Source: Chloroflexota bacterium
GTDB taxonomy: Bacteria > Chloroflexota > Dehalococcoidia > Dehalococcoidales > RBG-16-60-22
Length of the DNA: 53,800 nt
Direction of reading: 5' to 3'
Assembly: GCA_016190585.1 (NCBI GenBank)
Contig: JACPQH010000117.1
Location: 1-53,800, forward strand
Position numbers and translations under genes: made by a program
Shown here: piece after piece, positions 24,720-33,660 of the stretch
How the letters are laid out: each line of letters starts with the position of its first letter
Numbering within the stretch: position 1 is the first letter of the stretch
The notes under the pieces: model-generated
What the model was told of the DNA's origin: nothing
The model's database searches: none
Seen by the model: only the letters and a program-made list of their open reading frames with translations

Positions 24720-25118
24720 GTGAAGAAGGTCTGGATAATCGGTTCCATCACACTGGCGCTGGGCATCCTCATCGGCATGTTCGTCGTCCCGCTGGTCGCC
24801 AGCGGCGCGGAAGGCGCTGAGGGGGACGGCAACTGGGAGGCGATGCACGAGTCCTGCCTTAACGGCGACTGGGAGGCGATGCGCCAGTCCGCCGGGGGTC
24901 TCAGCGAGGCGGACCTGGCCGCGATGCCCTGCCACGGCGATTTGAGCGACGCGGAGCTTCAGAGCCTGCACGAGCAGTGCGTCAACGGCGAGCTGGACAC
25001 GGCTGCCATGCCCTGCCATGACGGCAATGGCTCATTCGAGGGAAGCGGCTACGGCGGCATGATGGGCGGCGGATACGGCGGCATGATGGGGTCCGGCTCA
25101 GGTATGATGGGCTGGTAA
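24720..25118 (+). CDS. Secreted Cys/His/Met-rich small protein (probable metal binder)
   Basis: 132 residues, GTG start with GGGGAGG upstream. An N-terminal membrane/signal segment (residues 5-27) ends in VASGAEG, a plausible signal-peptidase site; no lipobox Cys. The mature part has an internal repeat: a W/LHE-x-C-x-NG-E/D element followed by AAMPCH (twice, about residues 63-68 and 96-101). The tail is Gly/Met-rich with four MM pairs (GGMMG, GSGMMGW). Cys-His and Met-Met clusters are typical of periplasmic or extracellular Cu(I) binders. No named family is recognised. The csoR operon and a YHS gene 35 bases later support metal binding. Confidence 0.75.
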   Translation: MKKVWIIGSITLALGILIGMFVVPLVASGAEGAEGDGNWEAMHESCLNGDWEAMRQSAGGLSEADLAAMPCHGDLSDAELQSLHEQCVNGELDTAAMPCHDGNGSFEGSGYGGMMGGGYGGMMGSGSGMMGW

Positions 25119-25153
25119 GAAGTAATAACAATATATTTTTCAGGAGGTCGACT

Positions 25154-25300
25154 ATGGCAATAGACCCGGTTTGCAAGATGACGGTGGACGAGAAAAAGGC
25201 GGCGGCGACATCCGAGTACAAGGGGAAAAAGTACTATTTCTGCGCCGTCGGCTGCAAGAAGGAGTTCGACAAGAACCCGGAAAAATACATCGGCAAATAG
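25154..25300 (+). CDS. YHS-domain protein, 48 aa
   Basis: A stand-alone YHS domain: DPVCKMTV (residues 4-11), a YKGKKYYFC core (about 22-30) and GCKKEFDKNPEKYI (about 33-46), with the Cys pair typical of the TRASH/YHS metal-binding group. AGGAGG precedes ATG 25154. Such domains occur fused to copper ATPases or as small metallochaperones. Last gene of the csoR operon; a strong terminator follows. Confidence 0.88.
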   Translation: MAIDPVCKMTVDEKKAAATSEYKGKKYYFCAVGCKKEFDKNPEKYIGK

Positions 25301-25346
25301 GCGGCCAGGTAGGACCCGGGTTTCACGACCGGGCTATCAACTCCCC

Positions 25347-25375
25347 AGAGGCGGTTCCGGCCGCCTCTTCTTTTT
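25347..25375 (+). terminator. Rho-independent terminator of the csoR operon
   Basis: AGAGGCGG (25347-25354) and CCGCCTCT (25361-25368) form a perfect 8-bp GC-rich stem with a 6-base loop, followed by TCTTTTT (25369-25375). It sits between the YHS gene and the convergent LysE-type gene. Confidence 0.9.
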
Positions 25376-25997
25376 AGGAGACCCCCCGGACTCCCGAGAC
25401 GATGAACCAGACGCCGAAGCCCGCCAGGAGCAACCCGCAGGCGGTAAATATCCAGGCATGTACCCGCGCCCCCCAGAGCGAATGCGTTTTGTAAACGGTC
25501 ACGGACACAAAACTCAGCCAGATGAAGTCGCAAAGCCAGTGGACGGCGATGAAGGCGGCCAGCCCGCCCGGCCCGAAGGGCAGGAACGTCAAAATCAGCA
25601 GGCTGCCGATGGTCGCCCACCACAGCAGGAAGAAGGGGTTCAGCCCGGTCATAAGAATGCCGGCGACGAAGGAGGAATAGGGCAGGTCTTTGCCGGCCTG
25701 GTCCGCGTGCCGGCGGCTCCGCAGCATGCCCAGGCCGAGCCAGAGCACCATGCCGCCCCCCAGGAAGCTAAGGACAAGCTGGAAAACGGTGTCCTGGAAA
25801 AACCGCGCCAGCCCGAAGTATATCAGGAGTATGAGCGGCACCTCGATGACGGCGTGCCCCAGGGCCATCAGGCTGCCGGCCGCCGGCGATTTGAAGCTCT
25901 TGGCCAGCGTCACGGCGAACATCGGCCCCGGCATCATGACGCCGGAGAACGAGATAAATACCAGCCCGGACAGTATGGCGAGCACAGCAGTATTCAT
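25374..25997 (-). CDS. LysE/RhtB-family amino-acid exporter
   Basis: 207 residues from ATG 25997, chosen because AGAGGTG lies 6 bases upstream (the frame extends 8 codons further without a site). Six membrane helices; the N-terminal motif SFSGVMMPGPMFAVTLAKS (about residues 13-31) is the LysE-family signature G-xxPGPxxxxT. Predicted inner-membrane exporter of amino acids or related solutes; the substrate is not deducible. It is divergent from nurA. Confidence 0.82.
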   Translation of the reverse strand: MNTAVLAILSGLVFISFSGVMMPGPMFAVTLAKSFKSPAAGSLMALGHAVIEVPLILLIYFGLARFFQDTVFQLVLSFLGGGMVLWLGLGMLRSRRHADQAGKDLPYSSFVAGILMTGLNPFFLLWWATIGSLLILTFLPFGPGGLAAFIAVHWLCDFIWLSFVSVTVYKTHSLWGARVHAWIFTACGLLLAGFGVWFIVSGVRGVS

Positions 25998-26051
25998 TAT
26001 AGCACCTCTGCTTATTGCCATCCGGGTGCCGCCGCCGCCTTTTTTTCCAGC

Positions 26052-26080
26052 TTGAGTTCAACCGCCTGTTGGCATATACT
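26052..26080 (+). promoter_or_regulatory. Promoter of the nurA-herA operon
   Basis: TTGAGT (26052-26057), 17-base spacer, TATACT (26075-26080), ending 30 bases ahead of the nurA GTG start. Good match to a housekeeping sigma promoter. Confidence 0.65.
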
Positions 26081-26110
26081 TTGGCTAAGGATTCATCTTA
26101 AGGGAACGAA

Positions 26111-27310
26111 GTGCCGCTAGACCTGAGCAAAGTCGCTCTACAGATCGATTCCATGGTGACCCGGCTGCGCGAGGATAGCCGCGAGCAGGAACGCCGCGTG
26201 GCGTCCGCCCTGGAAGCCCTCCACGGCGCGATCGCCTCTCTGGCCGAGTTGAAGAGCAAGGTCGCCGCCAGCAAGACGTCATGGCTGGTGGCCGAGGTCA
26301 CCACCGGCCTGGTCGACCGCTGCGCGCCCGCCCCGCCGCCCGCCAGCTACACCGCCGCCGCCGCCGACGGTTCGAGCATAGACGTCGACCGCCACCGCTC
26401 GCCGCGCTGCTACCTGATAAACCTCGGCTCGTCGGTCATCAGCTACGGGGCAAAGCCCGACGCCGACCTCGACAGCCTGCCCCGCGTTTGCTCCCTCAGC
26501 GAGGACATGGTACTCACCTCGCCCCAGAACCAGCGGAACGAGCGGCCGATAGAGGGCCCCCTGCTGGCGATCAAGCGGGGCGTGGACGAGTGCCGGCACC
26601 TCGCCGGGATTTTGCAGGACCTGCCCGCCGGAGGCGCTTACCTGGCGCTGCTCGACGGCTCCCTGATACTGTGGACGCTGACCGAGGCCTCTTATCCCGA
26701 GTTCGTGATCGACGCCCTGCTCGATAAGGGATTCCTGGGCTCGCTGGAGGTAATCCGGAAGCTCAACGCCGACCGCCGCCTCGCCGTCGCCGGCTATATC
26801 AGCTTCTCCCGCAGCGCCGATGTCGCCAACCTGGTCAAGGTCGCCCTCTGCCCGGACAAGCCGGTCGACTGCGACCGGTGCTCGGGCGGCGCTGCCAGAG
26901 CCTGCGATGCGGTGTCCGGCGTGCTTGACCAGCACATATTTTCAAGATTGCTCGCCCCCGGGGAACGTTCGGCGCTTTTCATCAGTCCCTCCAAGGTACA
27001 GAAACACTACGGCGAGCACCGGGTACACTTCTTCTATCTTAATACCTGCGACGAGATCGCCCGCGTCGAGGTGCCGGCCTGGGTAGCGGCCGACGCCAGT
27101 CTTCTCGAAATGACCCACAGCCTGGTCCTCGACCAGTGCCGGCGGGGACAGGGCTACCCGGTGTGCCTGAGCGAGGCCCACGAGCAGGCCGTGCTCACCA
27201 TGTCTGACCGGGAGCGCTTCTGGACACTGATGGAGGCTTCGATGGCGGACGGCGAGATACCGGCGCCGACCTCCGGCAAGCGGACCAGCAAACAGACCAG
27301 GTGGATCTAA
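26111..27310 (+). CDS. nurA: NurA-domain 5'-3' nuclease
   Basis: 399 residues, GTG start. An N-terminal helical stretch is followed by the NurA nuclease fold: AAADGSSID (about residues 83-91, metal-binding Asp) and LALLDGSL (about 179-186, second conserved Asp). There are two later Cys motifs (CDRCSGG near 258). In archaea NurA is a dimeric nuclease that docks on the HerA hexamer to resect DNA ends. Here herA lies 0.7 kb downstream in the same operon, so the pair likely acts in double-strand-break repair or as a defence nuclease. Bacterial members are common in Chloroflexota and Cyanobacteria. Confidence 0.85.
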   Translation: MPLDLSKVALQIDSMVTRLREDSREQERRVASALEALHGAIASLAELKSKVAASKTSWLVAEVTTGLVDRCAPAPPPASYTAAAADGSSIDVDRHRSPRCYLINLGSSVISYGAKPDADLDSLPRVCSLSEDMVLTSPQNQRNERPIEGPLLAIKRGVDECRHLAGILQDLPAGGAYLALLDGSLILWTLTEASYPEFVIDALLDKGFLGSLEVIRKLNADRRLAVAGYISFSRSADVANLVKVALCPDKPVDCDRCSGGAARACDAVSGVLDQHIFSRLLAPGERSALFISPSKVQKHYGEHRVHFFYLNTCDEIARVEVPAWVAADASLLEMTHSLVLDQCRRGQGYPVCLSEAHEQAVLTMSDRERFWTLMEASMADGEIPAPTSGKRTSKQTRWI

Positions 27311-27328
27311 AAAAAAGAGGGAGGGAAC

Positions 27329-27415
27329 ATGGGCTCGAAGGGACGGCATAATGTGAAGAAACCGAAGCAGGACAAAGCCAAGAAAACGGATGACAAGAAG
27401 GAAAAGACGAAGTAA
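27329..27415 (+). CDS. Lys-rich micro-protein, 28 aa
   Basis: ATG 27329 with GAGGGAGGG 3-4 bases upstream. The 28-residue product starts MGSKGRHNVKKPKQDKAKK and is about 45 percent Lys, so strongly basic and disordered. It sits between nurA and the HAS-barrel gene in the same orientation. Short Lys-rich peptides of this kind are seen as unnamed proteins in related genomes; a nucleic-acid or partner-binding role is only a guess. Confidence 0.55.
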   Translation: MGSKGRHNVKKPKQDKAKKTDDKKEKTK

Positions 27416-27444
27416 CGCCGCACCGCCCTTCCACGAGGTAACGC

Positions 27445-28038
27445 TTGGACAATAACGAAATAAGGACCGGTGAGGTGGTCGAATCGGGCACCACCGGCTT
27501 CGTAACGCAGTGCTATGAGCTATACGGGATGCCGGCGCTGGGCAGCCTGGTCAAGACGAGGGCCGGCTCGCTCGAGCTGTACGGCATCGTCTATAACGCC
27601 GCGACCACCAGCCTGGAGCCGGGACGGCGCCCGCTGGCCCGGGGGCAAGAGGAGGCACAAGAAGAAGACATCTACCGCGCCAGCCCGCAGCTTCTCAAAC
27701 TGCTCAAAAGCGAGTTCCAGTCGCTGATTGTCGGCTATAAAGACGGGGACAGCTACCGCCAGTTCCTGCCGCCTGACCCGGCCCGCATCCACGCCTTCGT
27801 CTACACCTGCCCGCCGGCGGAGGTCAGGCAATTCAGCCGCTCTTTTGATTTTCTGACCCAGCTATTAAACGCGAGCCTCCCGGTGCCGCCGGACGAGCTG
27901 GCGGCCGCCGCCCTGCGCCAGATGGGGCGGTGTCATGACGAGCCGCGCCCCTTCCTGGTCGCCGCCGGCAAGGAGTTGGCGGTCCTGCTGAAGGATGATT
28001 ATAACCTGTTGAAATCCATCCTGGGGAGGATTAAATGA
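27445..28038 (+). CDS. HAS-barrel-type protein linked to HerA
   Basis: 197 residues, TTG start with GAGGTAA upstream. The N-terminal ~60 residues (TGEVVESGTTGFVTQCYE, then GSLVKT and LYGIVYN) read as a small beta barrel like the HAS domain found at the N-terminus of HerA/FtsK-type ATPases. The rest is helical. Its end overlaps the herA start as ATGA, so production is coupled one-to-one with HerA. It is most likely an accessory subunit of the HerA-NurA machine. Family naming is tentative. Confidence 0.65.
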   Translation: MDNNEIRTGEVVESGTTGFVTQCYELYGMPALGSLVKTRAGSLELYGIVYNAATTSLEPGRRPLARGQEEAQEEDIYRASPQLLKLLKSEFQSLIVGYKDGDSYRQFLPPDPARIHAFVYTCPPAEVRQFSRSFDFLTQLLNASLPVPPDELAAAALRQMGRCHDEPRPFLVAAGKELAVLLKDDYNLLKSILGRIK

Positions 28039-29615
28039 GCCGCCTCGGCATCGTAACCTCGGGCTCGCTGGAAGGCGGCATCGAGGTCAAGTTGGATAGC
28101 GCGGTCTCGGTCGAGAACATGGCCGTGGGGCGCTATGTCGTCGTCCAGGGACAGAGCCGGCGTTTCTTCGGCATGATCGCCGATGTCAGCCTGGGGCTGG
28201 CCGACCAGGCCATGGCCTCGACGCCGCCCGATATGTCCGACGCCTTTGTGGCCGAGGTGCTCAACGGGACCAGCGTCTATGGCGTCATCCATGTCACGCC
28301 CATGCTCACCCTGGGCGCGGACGCCGGCGGGCCGCAGCCTGTCAAAACCGTACCCGCCCACTTCTCCGCGGTCGAGCTGGCCTCCGAGCAGGACATCGAG
28401 CTTGTTTTCGGCGCCGAGAACAAAGAGAACTTCTATATCGGCACGCCGCTGGACATGGAGACCAGGATATGCCTCAATCTCCCGGAGCTGGTCAAGCGCT
28501 CCAACGGCATCTTCGGCAAGAGCGGCACCGGCAAGACCTTTCTGACCCGCATGCTGCTGATAGGCATGCTCCAGAAGAGCAAGGCGGTCAACCTCATTTT
28601 CGATATGCACAACGAGTACGGCTGGGAGGGAACGAGCGAGGGTCAGCGCAAGGTCAAGGCCCTGAAGCAGCTCTTCCCGGCGAAAGTGGCCATCTTTACC
28701 CTGGATGAAGCAAACTCGCGGCAGCGCGGCGCCAGCATCGATTTCGTGGTAAAGATCGGCTATGACGAGATCAAGCCGGAGGACATCGCCCTGCTGCGAC
28801 AGACCCTGAACCTGACGGAGCCGGCGGTGGAGGCCGCCTACCAACTGCACCGGAGGTTCGGGCGCGACTGGGTGCAGAGCGCGCTGGCCCTGGAATCAAG
28901 CGAGGCCGCCGGCGGGCAGCCGCCCATCCACGAGAGCACCCTCCAAAACCTGAAACGTGGCCTGGCCAAGATTAGCCGCCTGCCCTTTATCTCGGCCAGC
29001 GTCGCCCGCGACGCTGTCGGCTGCATCATCGAGCACCTCGACCGCGGCATCAATGTCGTCCTGGAGTTCGGGCGCTACCGGGACGAGGCGGTCTACGTGC
29101 TGGTGGCTAACATGCTGGCCCGGCGCATCTACAACCTCTACCAGGAGAGAGTAGAGAAGGCCATGGCCGATAACAGCCCCCCGCCAACCCCCCTTGTCAT
29201 CACCATCGAGGAAGCCCACAAGTTCCTTAACCCGGAGGTGGCCGGCCAGACCATCTTCGGCGCCATCGCCCGGGAGATGCGCAAGTACAACGTCACCCTG
29301 CTGGTCATCGACCAGCGGCCCAGCGGGATTTACGAGGAAGTCATGTCCCAGCTCGGCACCAAGATAACCTGCCTGCTGGACAACGAAAAGGACATCGAAA
29401 GCGTGCTTTCCGGGGTATCCGGCAAGAACGCCCTGAAATCGGTGCTGGCCCGGCTGGAGTCGAAGCAGCAAGCCCTCATCTTCGGTCATGCCGTGCCCAT
29501 GCCGGTGGTAATCAGGACGAGGGAGTACGGCTCCGCCGCCTCGTACCGCGATTTCATGGTGGAACCACCGCCCGGCGAGCAAGTCGCCAAAGATATTGAA
29601 GACCTATGGAAGTAG
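28035..29615 (+). CDS. herA: HerA-family hexameric ATPase/translocase
   Basis: 526 residues: N-terminal HAS barrel (about 1-120), then a FtsK-HerA RecA-like core with Walker A GKSGTGKTF (about residues 159-167), Walker B in IFDMHNEYGW (about 191) and VITIEEAHKF (about 387-396), and sensor/Arg regions (IDQRPSGI near 427). It is a DNA-pumping ATPase that feeds NurA. Translationally coupled to the HAS-barrel gene. In archaea the operon is herA-mre11-rad50-nurA; here Mre11/Rad50 are absent and nurA is first. Confidence 0.9.
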   Translation: MSRLGIVTSGSLEGGIEVKLDSAVSVENMAVGRYVVVQGQSRRFFGMIADVSLGLADQAMASTPPDMSDAFVAEVLNGTSVYGVIHVTPMLTLGADAGGPQPVKTVPAHFSAVELASEQDIELVFGAENKENFYIGTPLDMETRICLNLPELVKRSNGIFGKSGTGKTFLTRMLLIGMLQKSKAVNLIFDMHNEYGWEGTSEGQRKVKALKQLFPAKVAIFTLDEANSRQRGASIDFVVKIGYDEIKPEDIALLRQTLNLTEPAVEAAYQLHRRFGRDWVQSALALESSEAAGGQPPIHESTLQNLKRGLAKISRLPFISASVARDAVGCIIEHLDRGINVVLEFGRYRDEAVYVLVANMLARRIYNLYQERVEKAMADNSPPPTPLVITIEEAHKFLNPEVAGQTIFGAIAREMRKYNVTLLVIDQRPSGIYEEVMSQLGTKITCLLDNEKDIESVLSGVSGKNALKSVLARLESKQQALIFGHAVPMPVVIRTREYGSAASYRDFMVEPPPGEQVAKDIEDLWK

Positions 29616-29666
29616 GTAGCCTGAACTGAGAGCCACGTCACGAGGGTCATTCACGGTGATATTCGT

Positions 29667-30533
29667 TTGCCTGATTTTATTCATAAGCCGGTAAAGCCGC
29701 CGCCAAGAAAGCGGCCCTGGGTCGGCCTGGCCCTGGGCAGCGGCGCCGCCCGGGGCGGGGCGCACATCGGCGTCCTCAAGGCGCTGGAAGAGAACGGCAT
29801 CCGGGTGGACATGATTACCGGGACCAGCGCCGGGGCGGTGGTCGGCGCGCTTTACGCCCAGGGCCGGTCCCCGGATGATATCCGCGATATCGCCCTCGAG
29901 CTCAGCCGGAAAGCCCTGGGCCTGGTTGACCCGTCCCTGCCCGTCACCGGCCTCATCAAGGGCAAAAAAATCCAGGAGCTTCTGAGGTACTATATCGGCA
30001 AGGACTACGCGTTCCGGGAACTGCGGGTCCCCTTCGCCTGCCTGGCGACCGATATCCTCAGCGGGGAGGAGATCGTGTTCGACGGCGGCCCGGTGGTCGA
30101 AGCGTTGCGGGCCAGCATCTCCGTGCCGGTGATATTTACCGCCGTGAAGATAGCCGGCCGCTACATGGTGGACGGCGTGCTGGTAAATCCCGTCCCCGTC
30201 AGTACCCTGAAGAATATGGGGGCCGATTTCATCATCGCGGTCAACGTCATCCCGCCGGTCGGGAAACAGGCGCCGGGCAGGCGCGTCCGGCCCGGTATGT
30301 TCCATATCATGATGCAGTCGATATATATCGGCGCTTACTCGCTGGTGCGTACCTGCCTGAGCGAGGCCGATGTCGTTATCGAACCGGAACTGGCCTACGG
30401 CCCGGGAGACTTTCACCATATCCGCCAGATTATCCAGGCGGGGGAGGCCGCTGCCCGCCAGTCCATACCGGAAATCAACCGGAAGCTTGCCGAGCTAAAA
30501 AACCGTAAGAAAGCGAGACAGACCATTGGTTGA
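29667..30533 (+). CDS. Patatin-like phospholipase (RssA type)
   Basis: 288 residues, TTG start. All patatin catalytic elements are seen: the oxyanion loop GSGAARGGAHIGVL (about residues 21-34), the nucleophile elbow GTSAG (about 52-56) and the Asp of the dyad in VDGVLVNPVP (about 170-179). Cytoplasmic serine lipase/acyl hydrolase; the substrate is not known. The final bases overlap the MFS gene (30526), suggesting a joint transcript. Confidence 0.88.
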   Translation: MPDFIHKPVKPPPRKRPWVGLALGSGAARGGAHIGVLKALEENGIRVDMITGTSAGAVVGALYAQGRSPDDIRDIALELSRKALGLVDPSLPVTGLIKGKKIQELLRYYIGKDYAFRELRVPFACLATDILSGEEIVFDGGPVVEALRASISVPVIFTAVKIAGRYMVDGVLVNPVPVSTLKNMGADFIIAVNVIPPVGKQAPGRRVRPGMFHIMMQSIYIGAYSLVRTCLSEADVVIEPELAYGPGDFHHIRQIIQAGEAAARQSIPEINRKLAELKNRKKARQTIG

Positions 30534-31812
30534 GACCTCAGTCCCCCGGCGCTCGTCCTTTTTCTCCTCCCTGTCCTATCCCCAGTACCGCCTCCTCTTT
30601 TTCTCGACGCAGACCACCTACATCGGCCGCTGGATGGAGATCACGGTGGTCACCTGGCTGGTGCTGCAGATGACCAACTCCCCTTTTCTGGTCGGGGTGC
30701 TGGGCATGACGCGCTACGCCAGCATGCTGCTCGGCCCGTTTTGCGGCGCCCTGGCCGACCGGTTCGACCGGCGTAACGTCCTGCTGACGATCCAGGTGGT
30801 CTATGCCGCGGCCTCACTGGTCGTCGCCGCGCTCTTTTTCACGGCGCAGCTTGCCATCTGGCACCTCTTCGTTTACGTGGTCATCGCCGGTATCTGTTAC
30901 ACCGCCGACTGCTCGACACGGGCCGCCGTGGCCTCCGGCCTGGTGCGGCGGGAGCACATGGTCAGCGCCGTCTCCCTGGTTCTCGGCTCGCTCTACATCA
31001 CCAGCATCGTGGGCCCGCTCATCGGCGGCAGTCTGTTCGACCTTATACCGATGAGCGTGAGCTTCGCCATCATCACCGGCAGCTTTGTGCTGTCCGTGGT
31101 ATCCCTGCTGGGCATCCGGCCGCGCAAGGAGGAAAGGGTCAACCACGATTCCGTCTGGAGGAACCTGGTCGACGGCCTCATCTACATCCGCAAGGACCAG
31201 GTCCTCATGGCCTTGATGATCAGCGCCGCCCTGCTCAACCTCACTATTTTTACCTACTGGAACACGCTGACGCCGCTGTTCGCCCGCGAGGTGCTGGGCA
31301 CCGACGCCATCGGCTACGGCCTGCTGCTGGCGGCCATCGGGACCGGGGCCGGCGCCGGCTCGATGATATCGGCGGCCATGTCGGACACCCGCCGGATGTA
31401 CCGGGTCTACATTGCCGCGACCCTGCTGTGGCCTCTCGTGCTGATGGTATTCGCCGGCAACAAGCTGTTCGTGCTGTCCCTGGTGCTGCTGGTCGTCGCC
31501 GGCATCGGGCACGGGCTTTGCCTGACCGTCATGCAGTCGCTTATCCTCCTGCGCACCGCGCCGGAGATGCAGGGCCGGGTCCTGGGCGTCCGGGCCTTCG
31601 CCATCGCCACCCTGACGCCGGGCAACTTCCTGGCCGGGGCCGGGGCGCAGGCCTGGGGCGTACCCGCTACACTGGTGGCCGAATCGGTGGTCTTCTTCCT
31701 GGCGACGCTGTTCATCACCCTGCGCATGGGCCTGTTCAAACAGTGCAAGTTGCCTTTACGGCCCAAGGGCAAGGCATGGACGGGAACGCGTTCAAGCAGG
31801 CTTTCGAGCTAG
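30526..31812 (+). CDS. MFS transporter (MFS_3/EntS-like)
   Basis: 428 residues with 12 hydrophobic segments. The [10 protein letters not shown] loop (about residues 81-90) between helices 2 and 3 is the MFS signature; the N-terminal [13 protein letters not shown] resembles MFS_3 exporters. Predicted drug or metabolite efflux pump. The TTG start overlaps the patatin gene by 8 bases. Its stop overlaps that of cysS on the other strand (CTAG, 31809-31812), so the two units are convergent without a gap. Confidence 0.85.
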   Translation: MVETSVPRRSSFFSSLSYPQYRLLFFSTQTTYIGRWMEITVVTWLVLQMTNSPFLVGVLGMTRYASMLLGPFCGALADRFDRRNVLLTIQVVYAAASLVVAALFFTAQLAIWHLFVYVVIAGICYTADCSTRAAVASGLVRREHMVSAVSLVLGSLYITSIVGPLIGGSLFDLIPMSVSFAIITGSFVLSVVSLLGIRPRKEERVNHDSVWRNLVDGLIYIRKDQVLMALMISAALLNLTIFTYWNTLTPLFAREVLGTDAIGYGLLLAAIGTGAGAGSMISAAMSDTRRMYRVYIAATLLWPLVLMVFAGNKLFVLSLVLLVVAGIGHGLCLTVMQSLILLRTAPEMQGRVLGVRAFAIATLTPGNFLAGAGAQAWGVPATLVAESVVFFLATLFITLRMGLFKQCKLPLRPKGKAWTGTRSSRLSS

Positions 31813-33179
31813 GGCTTCACCTTCCAGGTAGTGCCCCCGGGCGCGTCCTCGAGCACGACGCCCAGCCCTTCCAGCCGGGCACGGATGGCGTCGGCGAGCT
31901 GCCACTGCTTCGCTTTGCGCAGCTCCTGGCGGGTGTCGATCAGCAACTGGATGAACGGCCCGGCCTCGGCCGCCCCTTCCGTCGCTCGCGGCTTGAGCGT
32001 CAGCCCCAGTAGTCGGTTAAGCCCGGCCAGCGTATCCCGTGCGGGAGCGGTGTCGTACCCCTCGTCGCGGAGCCGGTTAATCTCCCGCGCCAGGTCGAAG
32101 ACCGCGGCCAGGGCCAGGGCGGTGTTGAAATCATCATCCATGGCGGCGAGGAACCTGTTACGGAAGTCTTCCAGAGCTCCGGGCTCGATTATTTTCGTTC
32201 CGGCGGAGTCGCCCTGCACCGCCTGGCGCAGGCGCTCGGCGCCCCGCTCCGCCGCCGCCATCGCCTCGTCGGTGAAGGTGAGCGGGCTGCGGTAGTGCGA
32301 GCCCAGGATGAAGAGGCGCAGCGCATCGGCGCTGTATTTTTTCAACGCCTCTTTGATGGTGATGAGGTTGCCCAGTGACTTGCTCATCTTCTCGCCGCCG
32401 AGCTGGACGAGCCCGTTGTGCAGCCAGTACCTGACGAACGGTTTGACGCCGGTATAGGCCTCGGACTGGGCGGTCTCGGTCTCGTGATGCGGGAAGACCA
32501 GGTCCTGGCCGCCGCCGTGTATGTCCAGGGTGGCGCCCAGATATTTCAGGGACATGGCGCTGCACTCGATGTGCCAGCCCGGCCGCCCCGGCCCCCAGGG
32601 GCTCTCCCACGAAGGCTCGCCCGGTTTGGCCGCCTTCCACAGGACGAAATCCATGGGGTGCTCCTTCTCCTCGTCGACCTCCACCCGCGCCCCGGCCGCC
32701 ATGGAATCGAGCGCGCGGTGGGAAAGCTTGCCGTAATCCGGGAAGCTGCGCACCCGGAAATAGACGCTGCCCCGCGCCGGGTAAGCGTAGCCCTTGTCCA
32801 CCAGGCCCTTTATCATGGCGAGCATCTCCGGTATCTCGCCGGTGGCCCGGGGGTAGACGTCCGCCCGCGTCACGTTCAGGGCGTCCATGTCTTCCAGGTA
32901 GCTCGCGGCGAACTTTTCGGCGAGCTGGCCCGTAGGCACGCCCAGCCGGTTGGCGCGGTCGATTATCTTGTCGTCGATATCCGTGACGTTCTGCACGTAC
33001 CTGACCTTGTAGCCGCGGAACTTCAGGTAACGCCGGATAACATCGAAAACGACGTAGCTCATGGCGTGCCCGATGTGGGCCTCGTCGTAGGGCGTGATGC
33101 CGCAGACGTAAATATTGACCTCCTCGCCGGCAGGCCGGAACTCCTCTTTCTGCCCGGTAAGGGTGTTATGAATCTTCAT
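31809..33179 (-). CDS. cysS: Cysteinyl-tRNA synthetase
   Basis: 456 residues, full length. Class I motifs: [10 protein letters not shown] (about residues 31-40; HIGH) and [10 protein letters not shown] (about 265-274; KMSKS). The Zn ligands begin with the Cys of VCGITPY (about 27). It charges tRNA-Cys. It is the last gene of radA-ispD-ispF-cysS and overlaps ispF by 14 bases. Confidence 0.96.
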   Translation of the reverse strand: MKIHNTLTGQKEEFRPAGEEVNIYVCGITPYDEAHIGHAMSYVVFDVIRRYLKFRGYKVRYVQNVTDIDDKIIDRANRLGVPTGQLAEKFAASYLEDMDALNVTRADVYPRATGEIPEMLAMIKGLVDKGYAYPARGSVYFRVRSFPDYGKLSHRALDSMAAGARVEVDEEKEHPMDFVLWKAAKPGEPSWESPWGPGRPGWHIECSAMSLKYLGATLDIHGGGQDLVFPHHETETAQSEAYTGVKPFVRYWLHNGLVQLGGEKMSKSLGNLITIKEALKKYSADALRLFILGSHYRSPLTFTDEAMAAAERGAERLRQAVQGDSAGTKIIEPGALEDFRNRFLAAMDDDFNTALALAAVFDLAREINRLRDEGYDTAPARDTLAGLNRLLGLTLKPRATEGAAEAGPFIQLLIDTRQELRKAKQWQLADAIRARLEGLGVVLEDAPGGTTWKVKP

Positions 33180-33660
33180 CTCTACCGCCTTGTATCAATA
33201 CTACCGCGTAAGCCGCGATGCCTTCGCCATGGCCGATGGGTCCCAGGCCCGAGGACGTGCTGGCCTTGACGCTCACTTTCCCGATGTCCAGGCCGAGGGT
33301 CTCGCTGAGCCGCCGCCGCATCTGGGCGATGTATTCGCTCATTCTCGGCCTTTCGGCCACAATAGTCGCATCGACGTTGCCGACCCGATAGCCTTCCCGC
33401 GCCAGCTTGTCGTTCACTTCCCCCAGAAGCCTGAGGCTGGAAATACCCTTATATTCAGGGTCCCCCGGCGGGAAATGGAGCCCCCGGTCGCCCAGGGCGG
33501 CCGCCCCCAGCAGGGCGTCGAACACCGCGTGGGTCAGCACGTCGGCGTCGCTCCAGCCGTCAAGCCCCTTATCGAAGGGAATCTCGACGCCCCCCAGCAC
33601 CAGCCGCCGCCCGGCGATGAGCGGGTGGATATCGTAGCCGATGCCCGCCCTAACGCCCAT
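33166..33660 (-). CDS. ispF: 2-C-methyl-D-erythritol 2,4-cyclodiphosphate synthase
   Basis: 164 residues from ATG 33660 (GGAAGAAG upstream; the frame runs 12 codons further into ispD but begins to look non-homologous). Signature: GYDIHPL (about residues 8-14; metal Asp and His), [11 protein letters not shown] (about 34-44) and [11 protein letters not shown] near the C-terminus. It makes MEcPP in the MEP isoprenoid pathway as a trimer. Overlaps ispD by 11 bases. Confidence 0.95.
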   Translation of the reverse strand: MGVRAGIGYDIHPLIAGRRLVLGGVEIPFDKGLDGWSDADVLTHAVFDALLGAAALGDRGLHFPPGDPEYKGISSLRLLGEVNDKLAREGYRVGNVDATIVAERPRMSEYIAQMRRRLSETLGLDIGKVSVKASTSSGLGPIGHGEGIAAYAVVLIQGGRDEDS

